Of a stretch of DNA of 64,000 bases, positions 8,369-18,798 are shown one piece after another; position 1 is the stretch's first letter; every line of letters starts with the position of its first letter. Made by a program: the position numbers and the translations under genes. Below the pieces are notes generated by a model, which worked only from the letters and a program-made list of their open reading frames with translations, did no database searches and was not told where the DNA came from. This DNA comes from Oscillospiraceae bacterium (GTDB lineage Bacteria > Bacillota > Clostridia > Oscillospirales > Oscillospiraceae). The stretch is taken from assembly GCA_015068135.1 (NCBI GenBank), contig SVLB01000004.1, positions 1 through 64,000 on the forward strand. Reading direction: 5' to 3'.

Positions 8369-9856
8369 TTATTGGTTTACATAATCCACAAAGCGGAGGA
8401 AGGCTTCCCGACCTGCGGGGGTGCATTTATACACACCGGCGTCCTCCAAAACGGCGGCAAATACCCGTCCGGTCTCCTCCATGAGCACATCCATGGCGTT
8501 GTCGGCGTTGATCTCCCGGCGGCTGCGGATGGCATCCACCCAGGCAGCGTGCTTTTCCAGCTCACCGGTGAGGGGGCTGTTGTTCACGATGGCATCTGCC
8601 AGGTCGTAGAGCTCCTTTTTCAGGCGGCTGGGCAGAACGGCAAGACCCATGACCTCGATCAGGCCGATGTTCTCTTTTTTGATGTTGTGCTTGTCTGCGT
8701 GGGGATGGAAGACACCCAGCGGATGCTCCTCGGTGGTCAGGTTGTTGCGCAGGACCAGGTCCAGCTCATAGGCATCCCCTCTGCGGCGGGCAATGGGGGT
8801 GATGGTGTTGTGAGGCTCACCGTCGGTTTCCGCGAAGATGGTGGCAGACGCATCGGTGTAGCCGCGCCAGGCAAGCAAGATCCGGTCAGCCAGGTCCACC
8901 AGGCGGGCCTTGTCGGTGCCGGTCAGGCGGATGACGCTCATGGGCCATTTCACGATTCCGGCGGTAATATCCGCAAAGCCCTTGAAAGAGAGGGGCTTCT
9001 CCACGGGAGCGGTCTCCATGGCGAAGGTATAGTGACCGCCCTGGAAATGCTCGTGGCTGAGGATCGAGCCGCCCACAATGGGCAGATCCGCATTGGAGCC
9101 CACAAAATAGTGGGGGAATGCGGTGACGAAATCCAGAAGCTTCCGGAAGGCACTCCGGTCGATCTTCATGGGAATGTGCTGGGAATTGAATACAATGCAA
9201 TGCTCGTTGTAGTACACATAGGGGGAGTACTGCAGACACCAGGCGGAATTATCTACCGTAATGGGGATGATCCGGTGGTTCTGCCGGGCGGGATGGTTCA
9301 TCCGGCCGGCATAGCCCTCGTTTTCCGGGCAAAGCTGGCATTTGGGGTAGGCAGACTGGGGAGCATTCTTGGCGGCGGCGATGGCCTTGGGGTCTTTTTC
9401 GGGCTTGCTCAGATTGATGGTAATATCAATGGGGCCGTAGTCGCTCTCATACTTCCAGCGCATGTCCTTTGCGATCCGGTAACGGCGGATATAGTCGGTA
9501 TTGCAGCTGAAATCATAATACCAGTCGGTGGCCTTTACGGGATCCTGGGCATACAGACTCTGGAAGGTGCGGATGACCTCCCGGGGCATGGGGGTAAAGA
9601 TCCCCATGATCTTGGTGTCAAACAGATCCCGGGCAACGATATTGTCCTCGCACAGCCCCTTTTGGCAGGCATAGTCCAAAAGCCCGGAGAGGATCTCCTC
9701 CAGGTCCTCGCTCTGCGGCTCCGTGGAGGGCTCATAGGCATCCATGCCCAAAACCTCCAGCAGACGGTTGATAAGGTAAGCATGATCCTCCGGCTGGGTC
9801 AGACCCTTGTTCATGGCATAGGACACAAGGGAATCCAAATAAGTTCCAATTTTCAT
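8369..9856 (-). CDS. galT: UDP-glucose--hexose-1-phosphate uridylyltransferase
   Basis: Firmicute-type GalT length; GGSILSHEHFQGG; adjacent to galK. Confidence 0.93.
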   Translation of the reverse strand: MKIGTYLDSLVSYAMNKGLTQPEDHAYLINRLLEVLGMDAYEPSTEPQSEDLEEILSGLLDYACQKGLCEDNIVARDLFDTKIMGIFTPMPREVIRTFQSLYAQDPVKATDWYYDFSCNTDYIRRYRIAKDMRWKYESDYGPIDITINLSKPEKDPKAIAAAKNAPQSAYPKCQLCPENEGYAGRMNHPARQNHRIIPITVDNSAWCLQYSPYVYYNEHCIVFNSQHIPMKIDRSAFRKLLDFVTAFPHYFVGSNADLPIVGGSILSHEHFQGGHYTFAMETAPVEKPLSFKGFADITAGIVKWPMSVIRLTGTDKARLVDLADRILLAWRGYTDASATIFAETDGEPHNTITPIARRRGDAYELDLVLRNNLTTEEHPLGVFHPHADKHNIKKENIGLIEVMGLAVLPSRLKKELYDLADAIVNNSPLTGELEKHAAWVDAIRSRREINADNAMDVLMEETGRVFAAVLEDAGVYKCTPAGREAFLRFVDYVNQ

Positions 9857-9879
9857 AAATCGTTCTCCCTGATAAAAGG

Positions 9880-11085
9880 TTATACAAATGCTTCTACGCC
9901 GCCCTGGGGACGGATGCTCAACACATGGCAAGCGCCCTCGCCGAGAACGGCATCGATGCCCTTGCGGAAGGAGTCCAGGAGGGAAACGGGGACGAAGGCC
10001 TGGACAGTACCGGCAAAGCCGCCGCCGTGGACCCGGTAAGCGCCCTGGCCCTGGAGGTAATGCTCACACAGGGCCAAAGACAGGGCCACATCCTGATTGG
10101 TCTTATAGCCTGCGGGGATCACGTTCTGCAGATACATCCAGGAGGAGTAGCCGCTTTCCTTCACAAGCTGCAGGAACCGGGCAAAATCACCGGTTTTCAG
10201 GGCTTCCACTTCCTTGGGGACCCGTGCGTTTTCCTTGTAGAAATGATAGGCGCGCAGAACTGCCCGGTCACCGAACGTTTCCCGGAGAGCGGCCATATTG
10301 GCAATAAACTCGGATTCTTCGATCTGGGTCAGAACCTCCTTGCCGAAGAAGCCGCAAACAGCCTTCAGCTCCTGGGTGATGGCGGCATACTCGTCGGTCA
10401 GGTCAGCATGGCTGGCCCGGCTGTCGATGATGCACAGCACATGACCGCAGGCGGCAAAATCAAAGGCGATGGGCTCGATCACCGGATTCTCTTTGTCAAA
10501 GAAGTCGATGGTGACCATGCTGCCCACGGCAGAGGCCATCTGATCCATCAGGCCGCAGGGCTTTCCGAAGAATACATTCTCCGCGTACTGACCGATCATG
10601 GCGATCTCCGGCTGGGAGACCTTGCCGTCAAAGAACATGTGGTTGATGATCGTGCCGATGAGCACCTCGTAAGCGGCAGAGGAGCTAAGACCGGAGCCGG
10701 GGAGAACGGTAGAGGTCACATAGGCATCAAAGCCCTCCACCTGACAGCCCAGCTGGGCGAATCGGGCGGCAACACCGCGGATCAGCGCCAGGGTGGTATT
10801 GATCTCAGTCTCTACAGGCTCCAGCTGGTCCAAAGACACCTGGCACATGGGGTAGCCTTCGGAAAGGATGCGGATGGTGTTGGTGCCGTTGACCTTCACG
10901 GCGGCTACAGCTTCCAGGTTCACGGCACCGGCCAGGACACGGCCCCGCTGATGGTCTGTGTGGTTACCGCCGATCTCGGTACGGCCGGGGGCGGAGAAGT
11001 ACCGCTCCGGCGCACAGCCAAAGGTGGCGGCAAACCCGGCATTTAATGCGGATACGGTTTCAGGGGCAAGAATGAGTTTCGCCAT
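9880..11085 (-). CDS. galK: galactokinase
   Basis: APGRTEIGGNHTDHQRGRVLAGAV, VLPGSGLSSSAAYEVLIG, RVHGGGFAGTVQAFV. Confidence 0.95.
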   Translation of the reverse strand: MAKLILAPETVSALNAGFAATFGCAPERYFSAPGRTEIGGNHTDHQRGRVLAGAVNLEAVAAVKVNGTNTIRILSEGYPMCQVSLDQLEPVETEINTTLALIRGVAARFAQLGCQVEGFDAYVTSTVLPGSGLSSSAAYEVLIGTIINHMFFDGKVSQPEIAMIGQYAENVFFGKPCGLMDQMASAVGSMVTIDFFDKENPVIEPIAFDFAACGHVLCIIDSRASHADLTDEYAAITQELKAVCGFFGKEVLTQIEESEFIANMAALRETFGDRAVLRAYHFYKENARVPKEVEALKTGDFARFLQLVKESGYSSWMYLQNVIPAGYKTNQDVALSLALCEHYLQGQGAYRVHGGGFAGTVQAFVPVSLLDSFRKGIDAVLGEGACHVLSIRPQGGVEAFV

Positions 11086-11228
11086 ATGTAAATAACCTCC
11101 TTGAGAAGTCCAATTTCCTTCACATACCATTATACAACAAACGACAGAAAAAGGAAAGAAGTATTTTTGTGTCATTGATAAAGAAAACGGGACTGCCGCA
11201 TTGCAGCAGTCCCGCAATATGGATTTGC

Positions 11229-12167
11229 TTACTTGCAGAAGGCCTTGGCAACCTCTACGATATGCTCAGCGGTGAGGCCGAACTGCTCCAGCAGCTTTAC
11301 AGCGGGGCCGGAGTGACCGTACTCATCGTTGACACCGATACGGCGCACGGGAGTGGGCAGCTTCTCGGACAGAACGCCGCACACAGCCTCGCCCAGGCCA
11401 CCGATGATGGAGTGCTCCTCGCAGGTGATGACCTTGCCGCACTTCTTGGCAGCGGCAAGAACCAGCTCCTCGTCCAGGGGCTTGATGGTAGCCATGTTGA
11501 TGACCATGGCGTTGATGCCGGCCTCAGCCAGCAGCTCACCGGCACGGATGGCTTCATAAGCCAAAAGACCGTTGGCGATGATGGCAACGTCGGTGCCGTC
11601 CTTAACGATCTCGCCCTTGCCGATCTGGAACTTGTAGTCCTCGCTGTGGAATACGGGCACAGCCAGTCTGCCAAAGCGCAGGTACACGGGACCCTCATAT
11701 TCGTAAGCGGCCTTCACAGCGGCCTTGGCCTCCACATCGTCAGCGGGACAGATCACGGTCATGCCGGGAATGGAACGCATCAGAGCGAAGTCCTCACAGC
11801 ACTGGTGGGAAGCACCGTCCTCGCCCACGGAGATACCGCCGTGGGTGGCGCCGATCTTCACATTCAGGTGCGGATAGCCGATGGAGTTACGGACCTGCTC
11901 GAAAGCACGGCCGGCAGCGAACATAGCAAAAGAGGAGGCGAAGGGCACCAGGCCGGTGGTGGACATACCGGCAGCGGCACAGACCATGTTGGCCTCGGCA
12001 ATGCCGAAGTCAAAGTGACGGTCGGGGAAGGCCTTCTTGAAGGTGCCGGTCTTGGTGGCACCTGCCAGGTCGGCATCGAGGACCACCAGATTATCGTGCT
12101 GTGCGCCCAGCTCAGTCAGGGCGGCACCGTAGGAGTCACGGGTAGCGACTTTCTTCATTTCTGCCAT
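11229..12167 (-). CDS. transketolase, C-terminal subunit
   Basis: Transketolase C-terminal features: DADLAGATKTGTFKKAFPDRHFDFGIAEANM, GATHGGISVGEDGASHQ. Confidence 0.92.
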   Translation of the reverse strand: MAEMKKVATRDSYGAALTELGAQHDNLVVLDADLAGATKTGTFKKAFPDRHFDFGIAEANMVCAAAGMSTTGLVPFASSFAMFAAGRAFEQVRNSIGYPHLNVKIGATHGGISVGEDGASHQCCEDFALMRSIPGMTVICPADDVEAKAAVKAAYEYEGPVYLRFGRLAVPVFHSEDYKFQIGKGEIVKDGTDVAIIANGLLAYEAIRAGELLAEAGINAMVINMATIKPLDEELVLAAAKKCGKVITCEEHSIIGGLGEAVCGVLSEKLPTPVRRIGVNDEYGHSGPAVKLLEQFGLTAEHIVEVAKAFCK

Positions 12168-12169
12168 AA

Positions 12170-13012
12170 TTATGCCTCCAATTCTGCCAGCTGAGCCTTC
12201 AGCTCAGTCATAGCCTGTGCGTACTCTGCGTCGTTGGGAGCCTTGCCGTGCCAGCCGGCATCGTTTTCCATGTAGGAAACGCCCTTGCCCTTGACGGTCT
12301 TGATGACGATGGCGGAGGGCTGGCCCTTGGTTTCCTTTGCCTTGTTGAAGGCGGCCTCGATGGCGTCGAAGTCATGGCCGTCAATTTCCTGGACAGCAAA
12401 GCCGAAGGCGACCAGCTTGTCCACGATGGGGTAGGGACTCATCACATCGGCAATGCTGCCGTCGATCTGCAGACCGTTGTTGTCCACAACGATGCACAGA
12501 TTGTCCAGCTTGTAGTGAGAAGCAGCCATGCAAGCCTCCCATACCTGACCTTCCTGGATCTCACCGTCGCCCAGCAGGGAGTAGACACGGTTGGTCTTGC
12601 CCTGGTGCTTGGCGCCCAGTGCCATGCCCACAGCGGTGGAAACGCCCTGACCCAGAGAGCCGGTGGACATATCCACACCGGGGACCATGTTCATGTTGGG
12701 GTGGCCCTGCAGGTAGGAATCAATATGACGGAAGGTGGGCAGATCCTCCACGGGGAAGAAGCCGCGGTTTGCCAAAGTGGCATACAGGCCGGGGGTGGTG
12801 TGGCCCTTGCTCAGGACGAAACGGTCACGACCCTCCCACTTGGGGTTCTTGGGATCAATGTTCATTTCCTTGAAGTACAGGTAGGTGAATACCTCCGCGG
12901 CGGACAGAGAGCCGCCCGGGTGACCTGCCTTGGCACCGTAGGTGGATTCGATCACACCCATACGGACCTTGCAGGCAGTGATCTGCAATTGCTTCTTTTC
13001 GCTAGAAGTCAT
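12170..13012 (-). CDS. transketolase, N-terminal subunit
   Basis: GHPGGSLSAAEVFTYLYF, GSLGQGVSTAVGMALGAK, LLGDGEIQEGQVWEACMAASHYKLDNLCIVVDNN. Confidence 0.93.
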   Translation of the reverse strand: MTSSEKKQLQITACKVRMGVIESTYGAKAGHPGGSLSAAEVFTYLYFKEMNIDPKNPKWEGRDRFVLSKGHTTPGLYATLANRGFFPVEDLPTFRHIDSYLQGHPNMNMVPGVDMSTGSLGQGVSTAVGMALGAKHQGKTNRVYSLLGDGEIQEGQVWEACMAASHYKLDNLCIVVDNNGLQIDGSIADVMSPYPIVDKLVAFGFAVQEIDGHDFDAIEAAFNKAKETKGQPSAIVIKTVKGKGVSYMENDAGWHGKAPNDAEYAQAMTELKAQLAELEA

Positions 13013-13087
13013 GATTTGCCTCCTTAGTATTTTTTCGGTTCCATCGGAACATAGTTATGTTTTTACGGCCATCCATAGCCACTGTAT

Positions 13088-13116
13088 ATAATAGCATCAA
13101 TTGTCGGAACTTGCAA
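13088..13116 (-). promoter_or_regulatory. promoter of the split transketolase operon
   Basis: On minus strand TTGCAA-17 nt-TATTAT. Confidence 0.6.
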
Positions 13117-13122
13117 GGGTTT

Positions 13123-15132
13123 TTACCCAAAAAGTGCCTCCAAGTCCGTATCGCACAGGAAAACAGCTCCGTAGGAAATGGTCAGATGGAACAAAGAGGT
13201 ATTCCATTTGGTATCTTTGCCCCAGCCTTCAAAGGTGACCTTGCCGCCCTCACGGATCGTGCGAAGCCAGGCGCCTTCATCCTTCATAAGAGAGCCGATC
13301 CGATCCTGCATACCGTAGCGCACAAAGCCTTCCAGTGCGATAAAGGCAGTGAACAGATACAGTGACGACAGCTTGCGGCTTTGGAGCATTTCGGAAATAT
13401 TTTTTACGCATTCCGCATCCGGGCATAGCCCAAAGCCAAAGGGGAACACATTGCCCACAAGGCTCACATGCTCTGAATGCAGACTGTCGGTGAACAGATG
13501 CCGTTTTTCATCATAAAACGCGGCATAGAAGGCTTCCAAAAGACAAGCGGTATCCCGGTAAGCGGGAAGTGCCAGGGCATCAGCCATTTTATTGGCGGTA
13601 TGGATCGCCTGAATGTAGTAGGCGTTAATAGAAACGTGGGGCTCGTGACAAACAGTACCCTCCCGGATTTGCACATCGTAGCCGTCCCGGTAAGGCTTGG
13701 GCCATTCCACCACGCACCATTTATCCAGATCCTGCAGCAGCCCATCCTTCTCATAATCCCGGCGGTAAGCCTCCAAAAGACGGCAGACCTTGGGGTAGTT
13801 TTGCGCCAGGTAGTCCCGGTCACCGGTGATACGGTAATGCCACAAGACCAGATCACAGAGGATCAGGGGGTATTCTGCCACCTCCTGCATGAAGGAGCAG
13901 TCCAGGCAGGTGAGCATGGTATCTACCAATTGGGTAGAAGCAAAGCCATCGTCGATCAGTTTACGGGTCATGGTATCGTCTCCGGTGAGAAGAAGACCCG
14001 TCAGGCAGGTATAACAGCCGTCTCCCACATAAAAGCCCCGTTCCCGTTCCATGCAGTCCTGAATGGCATCCTGAACGCCCCAGTACAAGGTGTTCGCGCA
14101 AAGCCCGAAAATCGCCTGAAGGTCAGGATCTTTCGCGTATTCCGGACGGATCTGCCGGTTCAGGGTGAAGGGGTAATGCCGAGTCAGCAGTCGGCATTGG
14201 GTCACCTGACAGCCGGGGGGAAGCAGCAGTTCCGCATAACGGAAGACCTTGTATTCAAAGGGGGAGAGGTGATTTTCCCCCTCTTTGAGGATCCAGGGTT
14301 CTTCGTAATCGCAGTTTGCCCGAAGCTTCCAGCGAACAGAGCCGTCTTCGTTCAGCTCCTGACCGTAACGGACTGTGACAGTCTGCGCCTCGTGACCGGT
14401 GACTGCCAGCTCCAGGCAACCCACAAAGTTTGCACCGAAGTCTGCGGTGAACACCCCATCCCGGCAGTGGGTGGCAACGGGCTCTACATACTCTTCCACT
14501 AAGCTATGGGTAGCCTGGGGCGTGAGGGTATAATCCCAATGCTTTCGATATTGGGCAAATTCCCAGGAAGAATCGTCATAATCCGGCTGCTCGAAGCCCT
14601 CCTGGAGGCTTCGGGAATCGTAGCCTTCCAAAAAAGCGGTATCATAGCCCACAGTTCCCACCTCGGAAAATCCTGTGTGGGGGTGGGTACGGAAGGTCTC
14701 ATCACTGGAAAGAAGGAGCCTTCCGTCACAGCAAAGGTCCAAAAGCAGACCGTGGCGCTGGTCACCGCTTTGCCAGCTGCGGTTGATCAACCCCTGATAT
14801 AGGGTGTGGATGGCGATCACGTTGTTACCGGGCTGTAAAAACCGGGTCACATCCAGGGTGTTGTAGTTGTACTGGAAATGGTAGCAGGGTGCCGGACCTT
14901 GGTTTACATAACGTCCGTTAATATAGAGCTTGTAATAATCGTCGGCAGTGATATAGAGGGTCGCTTTTTGGGGAAGCGTATCCAACGAAAATCCCTTACG
15001 GAACAAAATGTGCCGGTTGCGGTGTTCCCTGCAATCCAGCTTGGGGCGTCCGATTTGACGGAAAAACACATTTCGGGGCTGCAGATCGGCAAACTCCCGG
15101 TCGGTGATCCATTTTCCTGAAAACCTGTGCAT
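13123..15132 (-). CDS. alpha-L-rhamnosidase-like glycoside hydrolase (GH78-like)
   Basis: MHRFSGKWITDREF..., N-terminal beta domain (ADDYYKLYINGRYVNQGPAPCYHFQYNYNTLDVT), DCMERERGFYVGDGCYT catalytic region. Confidence 0.75.
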   Translation of the reverse strand: MHRFSGKWITDREFADLQPRNVFFRQIGRPKLDCREHRNRHILFRKGFSLDTLPQKATLYITADDYYKLYINGRYVNQGPAPCYHFQYNYNTLDVTRFLQPGNNVIAIHTLYQGLINRSWQSGDQRHGLLLDLCCDGRLLLSSDETFRTHPHTGFSEVGTVGYDTAFLEGYDSRSLQEGFEQPDYDDSSWEFAQYRKHWDYTLTPQATHSLVEEYVEPVATHCRDGVFTADFGANFVGCLELAVTGHEAQTVTVRYGQELNEDGSVRWKLRANCDYEEPWILKEGENHLSPFEYKVFRYAELLLPPGCQVTQCRLLTRHYPFTLNRQIRPEYAKDPDLQAIFGLCANTLYWGVQDAIQDCMERERGFYVGDGCYTCLTGLLLTGDDTMTRKLIDDGFASTQLVDTMLTCLDCSFMQEVAEYPLILCDLVLWHYRITGDRDYLAQNYPKVCRLLEAYRRDYEKDGLLQDLDKWCVVEWPKPYRDGYDVQIREGTVCHEPHVSINAYYIQAIHTANKMADALALPAYRDTACLLEAFYAAFYDEKRHLFTDSLHSEHVSLVGNVFPFGFGLCPDAECVKNISEMLQSRKLSSLYLFTAFIALEGFVRYGMQDRIGSLMKDEGAWLRTIREGGKVTFEGWGKDTKWNTSLFHLTISYGAVFLCDTDLEALFG

Positions 15133-15143
15133 ACATACCCTCC

Positions 15144-15821
15144 TTACATAATGACAGGGATGAAAGATAGAATATCCATAGAATCCGGGGTGACCCGGCA
15201 ATTGACCGCCAGGATCTGAACCCCGGCGGCATGAGCCTGGCGTAAAGCAGCGCCAAACGCCGGATCGGTGGCATCGTTGGGATGCAAGGACTGCACATCC
15301 TCCATTTGGATCACAAACAGTACATAGGCCCCATAGCCCTGAGCTGCCAAGGCGGTCAACTCCCGTAAATGCTTTGCACCCCGCTGGGTGGGGGCATCGG
15401 GGAAGGCACAAACACCATCGCTTTCCAGGGTCACGCCCTTGACCTCCAGGAAGCAGGGCTTCCCATCCTTCACAAAGGAAAAATCAAACCGGGACTGTCC
15501 CCATTTGGTCTCCGGGCGCAGATCGGATACGGTCCCCAGACCGCCCGCTGCCAGCCACTCTCCGGCGGCCTTGTTGGGGGCCTGAGAGTCCATATTGATC
15601 AGCCGGTGACCCTTTTGCACAGCGATCAGGTCAAATTGGGTCTTCCGTAAGGGATTCCGGGACTGCTGACACCAGACGGCGGCTCCGGCAGGGAGCAATT
15701 CTTTGCATCGACCGGTGTTTTTTACATGGCAGATCTCGGTTTTTCCGTCCATTTCAATATGGGCAATGAACCGGTTGGGCCGGGCCAAAAACCGCCCGGG
15801 AACCATATTCTCGTACTTCAT
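15144..15821 (-). CDS. sfsA: DNA/RNA nuclease SfsA
   Basis: RFLARPNRFIAHIEMDGKTEICHVKNTGRCKELLPAGAAVW; RFDFSF...FLEVKGVTLE. Confidence 0.93.
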   Translation of the reverse strand: MKYENMVPGRFLARPNRFIAHIEMDGKTEICHVKNTGRCKELLPAGAAVWCQQSRNPLRKTQFDLIAVQKGHRLINMDSQAPNKAAGEWLAAGGLGTVSDLRPETKWGQSRFDFSFVKDGKPCFLEVKGVTLESDGVCAFPDAPTQRGAKHLRELTALAAQGYGAYVLFVIQMEDVQSLHPNDATDPAFGAALRQAHAAGVQILAVNCRVTPDSMDILSFIPVIM

Positions 15822-16420
15822 TACAGCCAGCCCAGGCAGCCAAAGAGGATGCCGGCGGCGGCAGAAATGCAGATAATGATGATGGGATGTACTTTCTTGA
15901 AGGCCAAAACTGCCATAACGGCAAACAGGCCGGCGCTGATCCAAAATGCGGAGGTGCTGAAAATGGACCAGGCAAAGCCGCTGGGGATCAGGACCTGGCG
16001 AACCACCTTCAAAACCGCATTGGCAATGAGGCCCACCACTGCGGGCTTCAGACCGGACATTGCCCCCTTGACCAGGGAGGACTGCTTGAAGCGGTCATAG
16101 CATTTGGCAACGATCAGGATCACGATAAAGCTGGGCAGTACCACGCCCATGGTGGCGCAGAAGGAGCCAAGCATGGAAGCCAGGAAGTCACCGCCTGCGT
16201 CCCGTCCTACCACAGAGCCCACATAGGTAGCCATATTGATGGCAAAGGGACCGGGGGTGGATTCGCTGACAGCCACAAAGTTAATGAGACTGGACTCGGA
16301 GATCAGCTCGCCCCAGCGGGCGGCAACCTCCGACTGGATCATGGGAAGCATGGCATAGCCGCCGCCAAAGGTCACGATGCCGATGGTAAAGAAGGTCAGA
16401 AACAGTTCCAAATACGCCAT
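15821..16420 (-). CDS. chromate transporter, subunit
   Basis: FTIGIVTFGGGYAMLPMIQSEVA...SESTPGPFAINMATYVG. Confidence 0.9.
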   Translation of the reverse strand: MAYLELFLTFFTIGIVTFGGGYAMLPMIQSEVAARWGELISESSLINFVAVSESTPGPFAINMATYVGSVVGRDAGGDFLASMLGSFCATMGVVLPSFIVILIVAKCYDRFKQSSLVKGAMSGLKPAVVGLIANAVLKVVRQVLIPSGFAWSIFSTSAFWISAGLFAVMAVLAFKKVHPIIIICISAAAGILFGCLGWL

Positions 16421-16983
16421 TATTTCTTTCCCTCCTTACAAAGACCGGGGCAGAATTTGCTGGTGAGGATGCCGAAAATACCACAGCCCAGGATCACGAA
16501 GATCACATTGACGGGCAAAAATGTGGTAAGCAGGAAGGAAGCACCCATAACGATATAGCTTGCGATGCTTTTGGGTGCCTTTTTGTACATGGTCCAAAGG
16601 GCCTTAAACAGCAGAGCCATCACGCCGGCCTGAATGCCCCGGAAGGCATACTGCACATATTTGACCTCCTGGAACTGAGCCAATACAAAGCTCAGGGCCA
16701 AAATGATCACAAAGCTTGGCAGAACCACACCCAATGTGGCAGCCGCAGAGCCCATCACGCCTGCGGCCCGGTAGCCCACAAAGGTCGCCGAGTTAATGGC
16801 GATGGGACCGGGGGTGGACTCGGCAATGGCCACGATGTCCAAAATATCCTCATCGGTGACCCATTTGCGTTTTTCTACAGCTTCATGCTGGATCAGCGGG
16901 ATCATGGCATACCCACCGCCAAAGGTAAACCCACCGATCTTGAAGAAGGTCAGAAAGACCTGCCAAAGACGTTTCAGTTTCAT
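16420..16983 (-). CDS. chromate transporter, subunit
   Basis: FFKIGGFTFGGGYAMIPLIQHEAVEKRKWV...AESTPGPIAINSATFVGYRAAG. Confidence 0.9.
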   Translation of the reverse strand: MKLKRLWQVFLTFFKIGGFTFGGGYAMIPLIQHEAVEKRKWVTDEDILDIVAIAESTPGPIAINSATFVGYRAAGVMGSAAATLGVVLPSFVIILALSFVLAQFQEVKYVQYAFRGIQAGVMALLFKALWTMYKKAPKSIASYIVMGASFLLTTFLPVNVIFVILGCGIFGILTSKFCPGLCKEGKK

Positions 16984-17126
16984 AGCGTTCTCCTTAATTT
17001 AATATTCTCCTCTATACAATACTGCAAACGGGGGAAAAAATCAATCACAAGATATTCTCATCCCGATAAACGGAAATTTGCAATTCTGTGCGCTATCTGC
17101 TATAATGGCAAAAGGAGTGTGATCGT

Positions 17127-17990
17127 ATGGTAAATGTTTGCGATATTCATGTGATGAAGCCGTTGCTTGCGGAGCATGGCTTTCATTTTTCCAAGGCGAA
17201 GGGACAGAATTTCCTCATTGCCGGGTGGGTCCCGGAGCGGATCGCCGAGGATTCCGGTGTGGATGAGACGGTAGGTGTTTTGGAGATCGGTCCCGGAATC
17301 GGCCCTCTGACCCAGCAGCTGTGTCTGCGGGCGAAAAAGGTCTGCGCTGTGGAGCTGGATCGCCGTTTGGAGCCGATCCTGCAGCAGACTGTGGGGGAAT
17401 TTGACAATCTGCAGATCCTTTGGGATGACGTTCTGAAGCGGGATATTCCGGCTTTGGTAAAAGAGCAGTTTGCGGGGCTTCGCCCGATGGCCTGTGCCAA
17501 TCTGCCCTACTATATTACATCTCCCATCCTGACCGCCCTTTTGGAGGCGGGCTGCTTTGAGGCGGTGACGGTGATGGTGCAGAAGGAAGTGGCCCAGCGG
17601 ATCGCCGCAAGGGCCGGTACTGCCGATTACAGTGCGTTTACAATATTCTGCCAGTACTATACAGAGCCGGAGATCCTGTTCGATGTGCCTGCCGGGTGCT
17701 TTTTGCCCCAGCCCAAGGTCACCTCTGCGGTGATCACCCTGCGCACCCGTAAGGAGCGGCCCTGGAAGATTCTGGACGAAAAGGTGTTTTTTAAGGCGGT
17801 CCGGGCAAGCTTTGCCATGCGCCGCAAGACCCTGCAAAACGGCCTGGCGGCAGGCTTTCCGGAGCTTGGCAAGGCCGGTGCCGCCCAGGTGATCGCAGCC
17901 TGCGGTCTTCCGGCTACCGTTCGGGGCGAGACCCTGGACATCGCCAAATTCGCCGCCCTGGCCAACGAAATCGTGAACTATAAAAAGTAA
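17127..17990 (+). CDS. rsmA: 16S rRNA (adenine(1518)-N(6)/adenine(1519)-N(6))-dimethyltransferase
   Basis: KAKGQNFL, VLEIGPGIGPLTQQL, ANLPYYITSPILTALLEA; LPQPKVTSAVI. Confidence 0.92.
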   Translation: MVNVCDIHVMKPLLAEHGFHFSKAKGQNFLIAGWVPERIAEDSGVDETVGVLEIGPGIGPLTQQLCLRAKKVCAVELDRRLEPILQQTVGEFDNLQILWDDVLKRDIPALVKEQFAGLRPMACANLPYYITSPILTALLEAGCFEAVTVMVQKEVAQRIAARAGTADYSAFTIFCQYYTEPEILFDVPAGCFLPQPKVTSAVITLRTRKERPWKILDEKVFFKAVRASFAMRRKTLQNGLAAGFPELGKAGAAQVIAACGLPATVRGETLDIAKFAALANEIVNYKK

Positions 17991-18040
17991 ATTCCAATTT
18001 ATCGCGCAGTGTTATTTCGATGCGCGATAAATTGGAATTT
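17989..18040. repeat. shell-type intergenic element, copy S2 (empty/minimal)
   Basis: AAATTCCAATTTATCGCGCA-gtgttatttcga-TGCGCGATAAATTGGAATTT perfect 20-bp arms; overlaps rsmA TAA. Confidence 0.75.
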
Positions 18041-18056
18041 GAAAGGAGTATATTCT

Positions 18057-18743
18057 GTGATCGAATATCTGTTTTTGGATTTGGACGATACCATTTTGGA
18101 TTTTCAGAAGGCAGAGCATATTGCCATCCGCAAGACCATTGCGGATTTTGGAGTCGACCCCACGGACGAGGTCTGCGCCCTTTACAGCCGGATCAACAAA
18201 GCCCATTGGGAGGCTTTGGAACGCAAGGAGCTGGTCCGGGAGCAGGTGCTTGTGGGACGGTTTGCGGTGCTGTTTGAGACCCTGGGGGTTACCGTAGATG
18301 CGGAAAGCTGCGCCCGGCGGTATGAGGACAATCTGTCCCAGGGGCATTATTTTCTGCCCGGTGCCGAAGAGGCCCTGGCACAGCTTTCTAAATCATACAA
18401 GCTTTACTTAACCAGCAACGGCACCGCCAAGGTCCAGGCCGGACGGCTGAAAAGTGCCAATATCAGCCACTATTTCCGGGAGATCTTTGTATCCCAGGAG
18501 CTGGGTGCCAACAAGCCGGAGCTTGCCTATTTTCAGGCCTGCTTTGCCCGGATCCCGGGCATCGACCCGAAAAAGACCATGATCGTGGGTGACAGCCTGA
18601 CCTCGGATATTTTGGGCGGCCTGAATGCGGGGCTTTGGACCTGCTGGGTCAATCCCAGCCATAAGCCCTGCCGGGAGGATATTCGCCCCCATTACGAGAT
18701 CGAGGGGCTTTCCCAGCTGGAAGGGCTTTTGAAAAAGCTGTGA
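18057..18743 (+). CDS. HAD-family hydrolase (YjjG-like)
   Basis: VIEYLFLDLDDTILDFQKAE...LTSNGTAKVQ...MIVGDSLTSDILGG; GTG start after AAAGGAG. Confidence 0.85.
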   Translation: MIEYLFLDLDDTILDFQKAEHIAIRKTIADFGVDPTDEVCALYSRINKAHWEALERKELVREQVLVGRFAVLFETLGVTVDAESCARRYEDNLSQGHYFLPGAEEALAQLSKSYKLYLTSNGTAKVQAGRLKSANISHYFREIFVSQELGANKPELAYFQACFARIPGIDPKKTMIVGDSLTSDILGGLNAGLWTCWVNPSHKPCREDIRPHYEIEGLSQLEGLLKKL

Positions 18744-18798
18744 GGAATGCCCCTGAAGGGCATCTGTAGGCTGAGGACCCCCACCGGGATTCCTGAGT

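Noticed and set aside
8045-10039. 664-aa plus-strand ORF over galT
   Set aside because: Shadow of galT and the csoR-like gene; no coherent domain.
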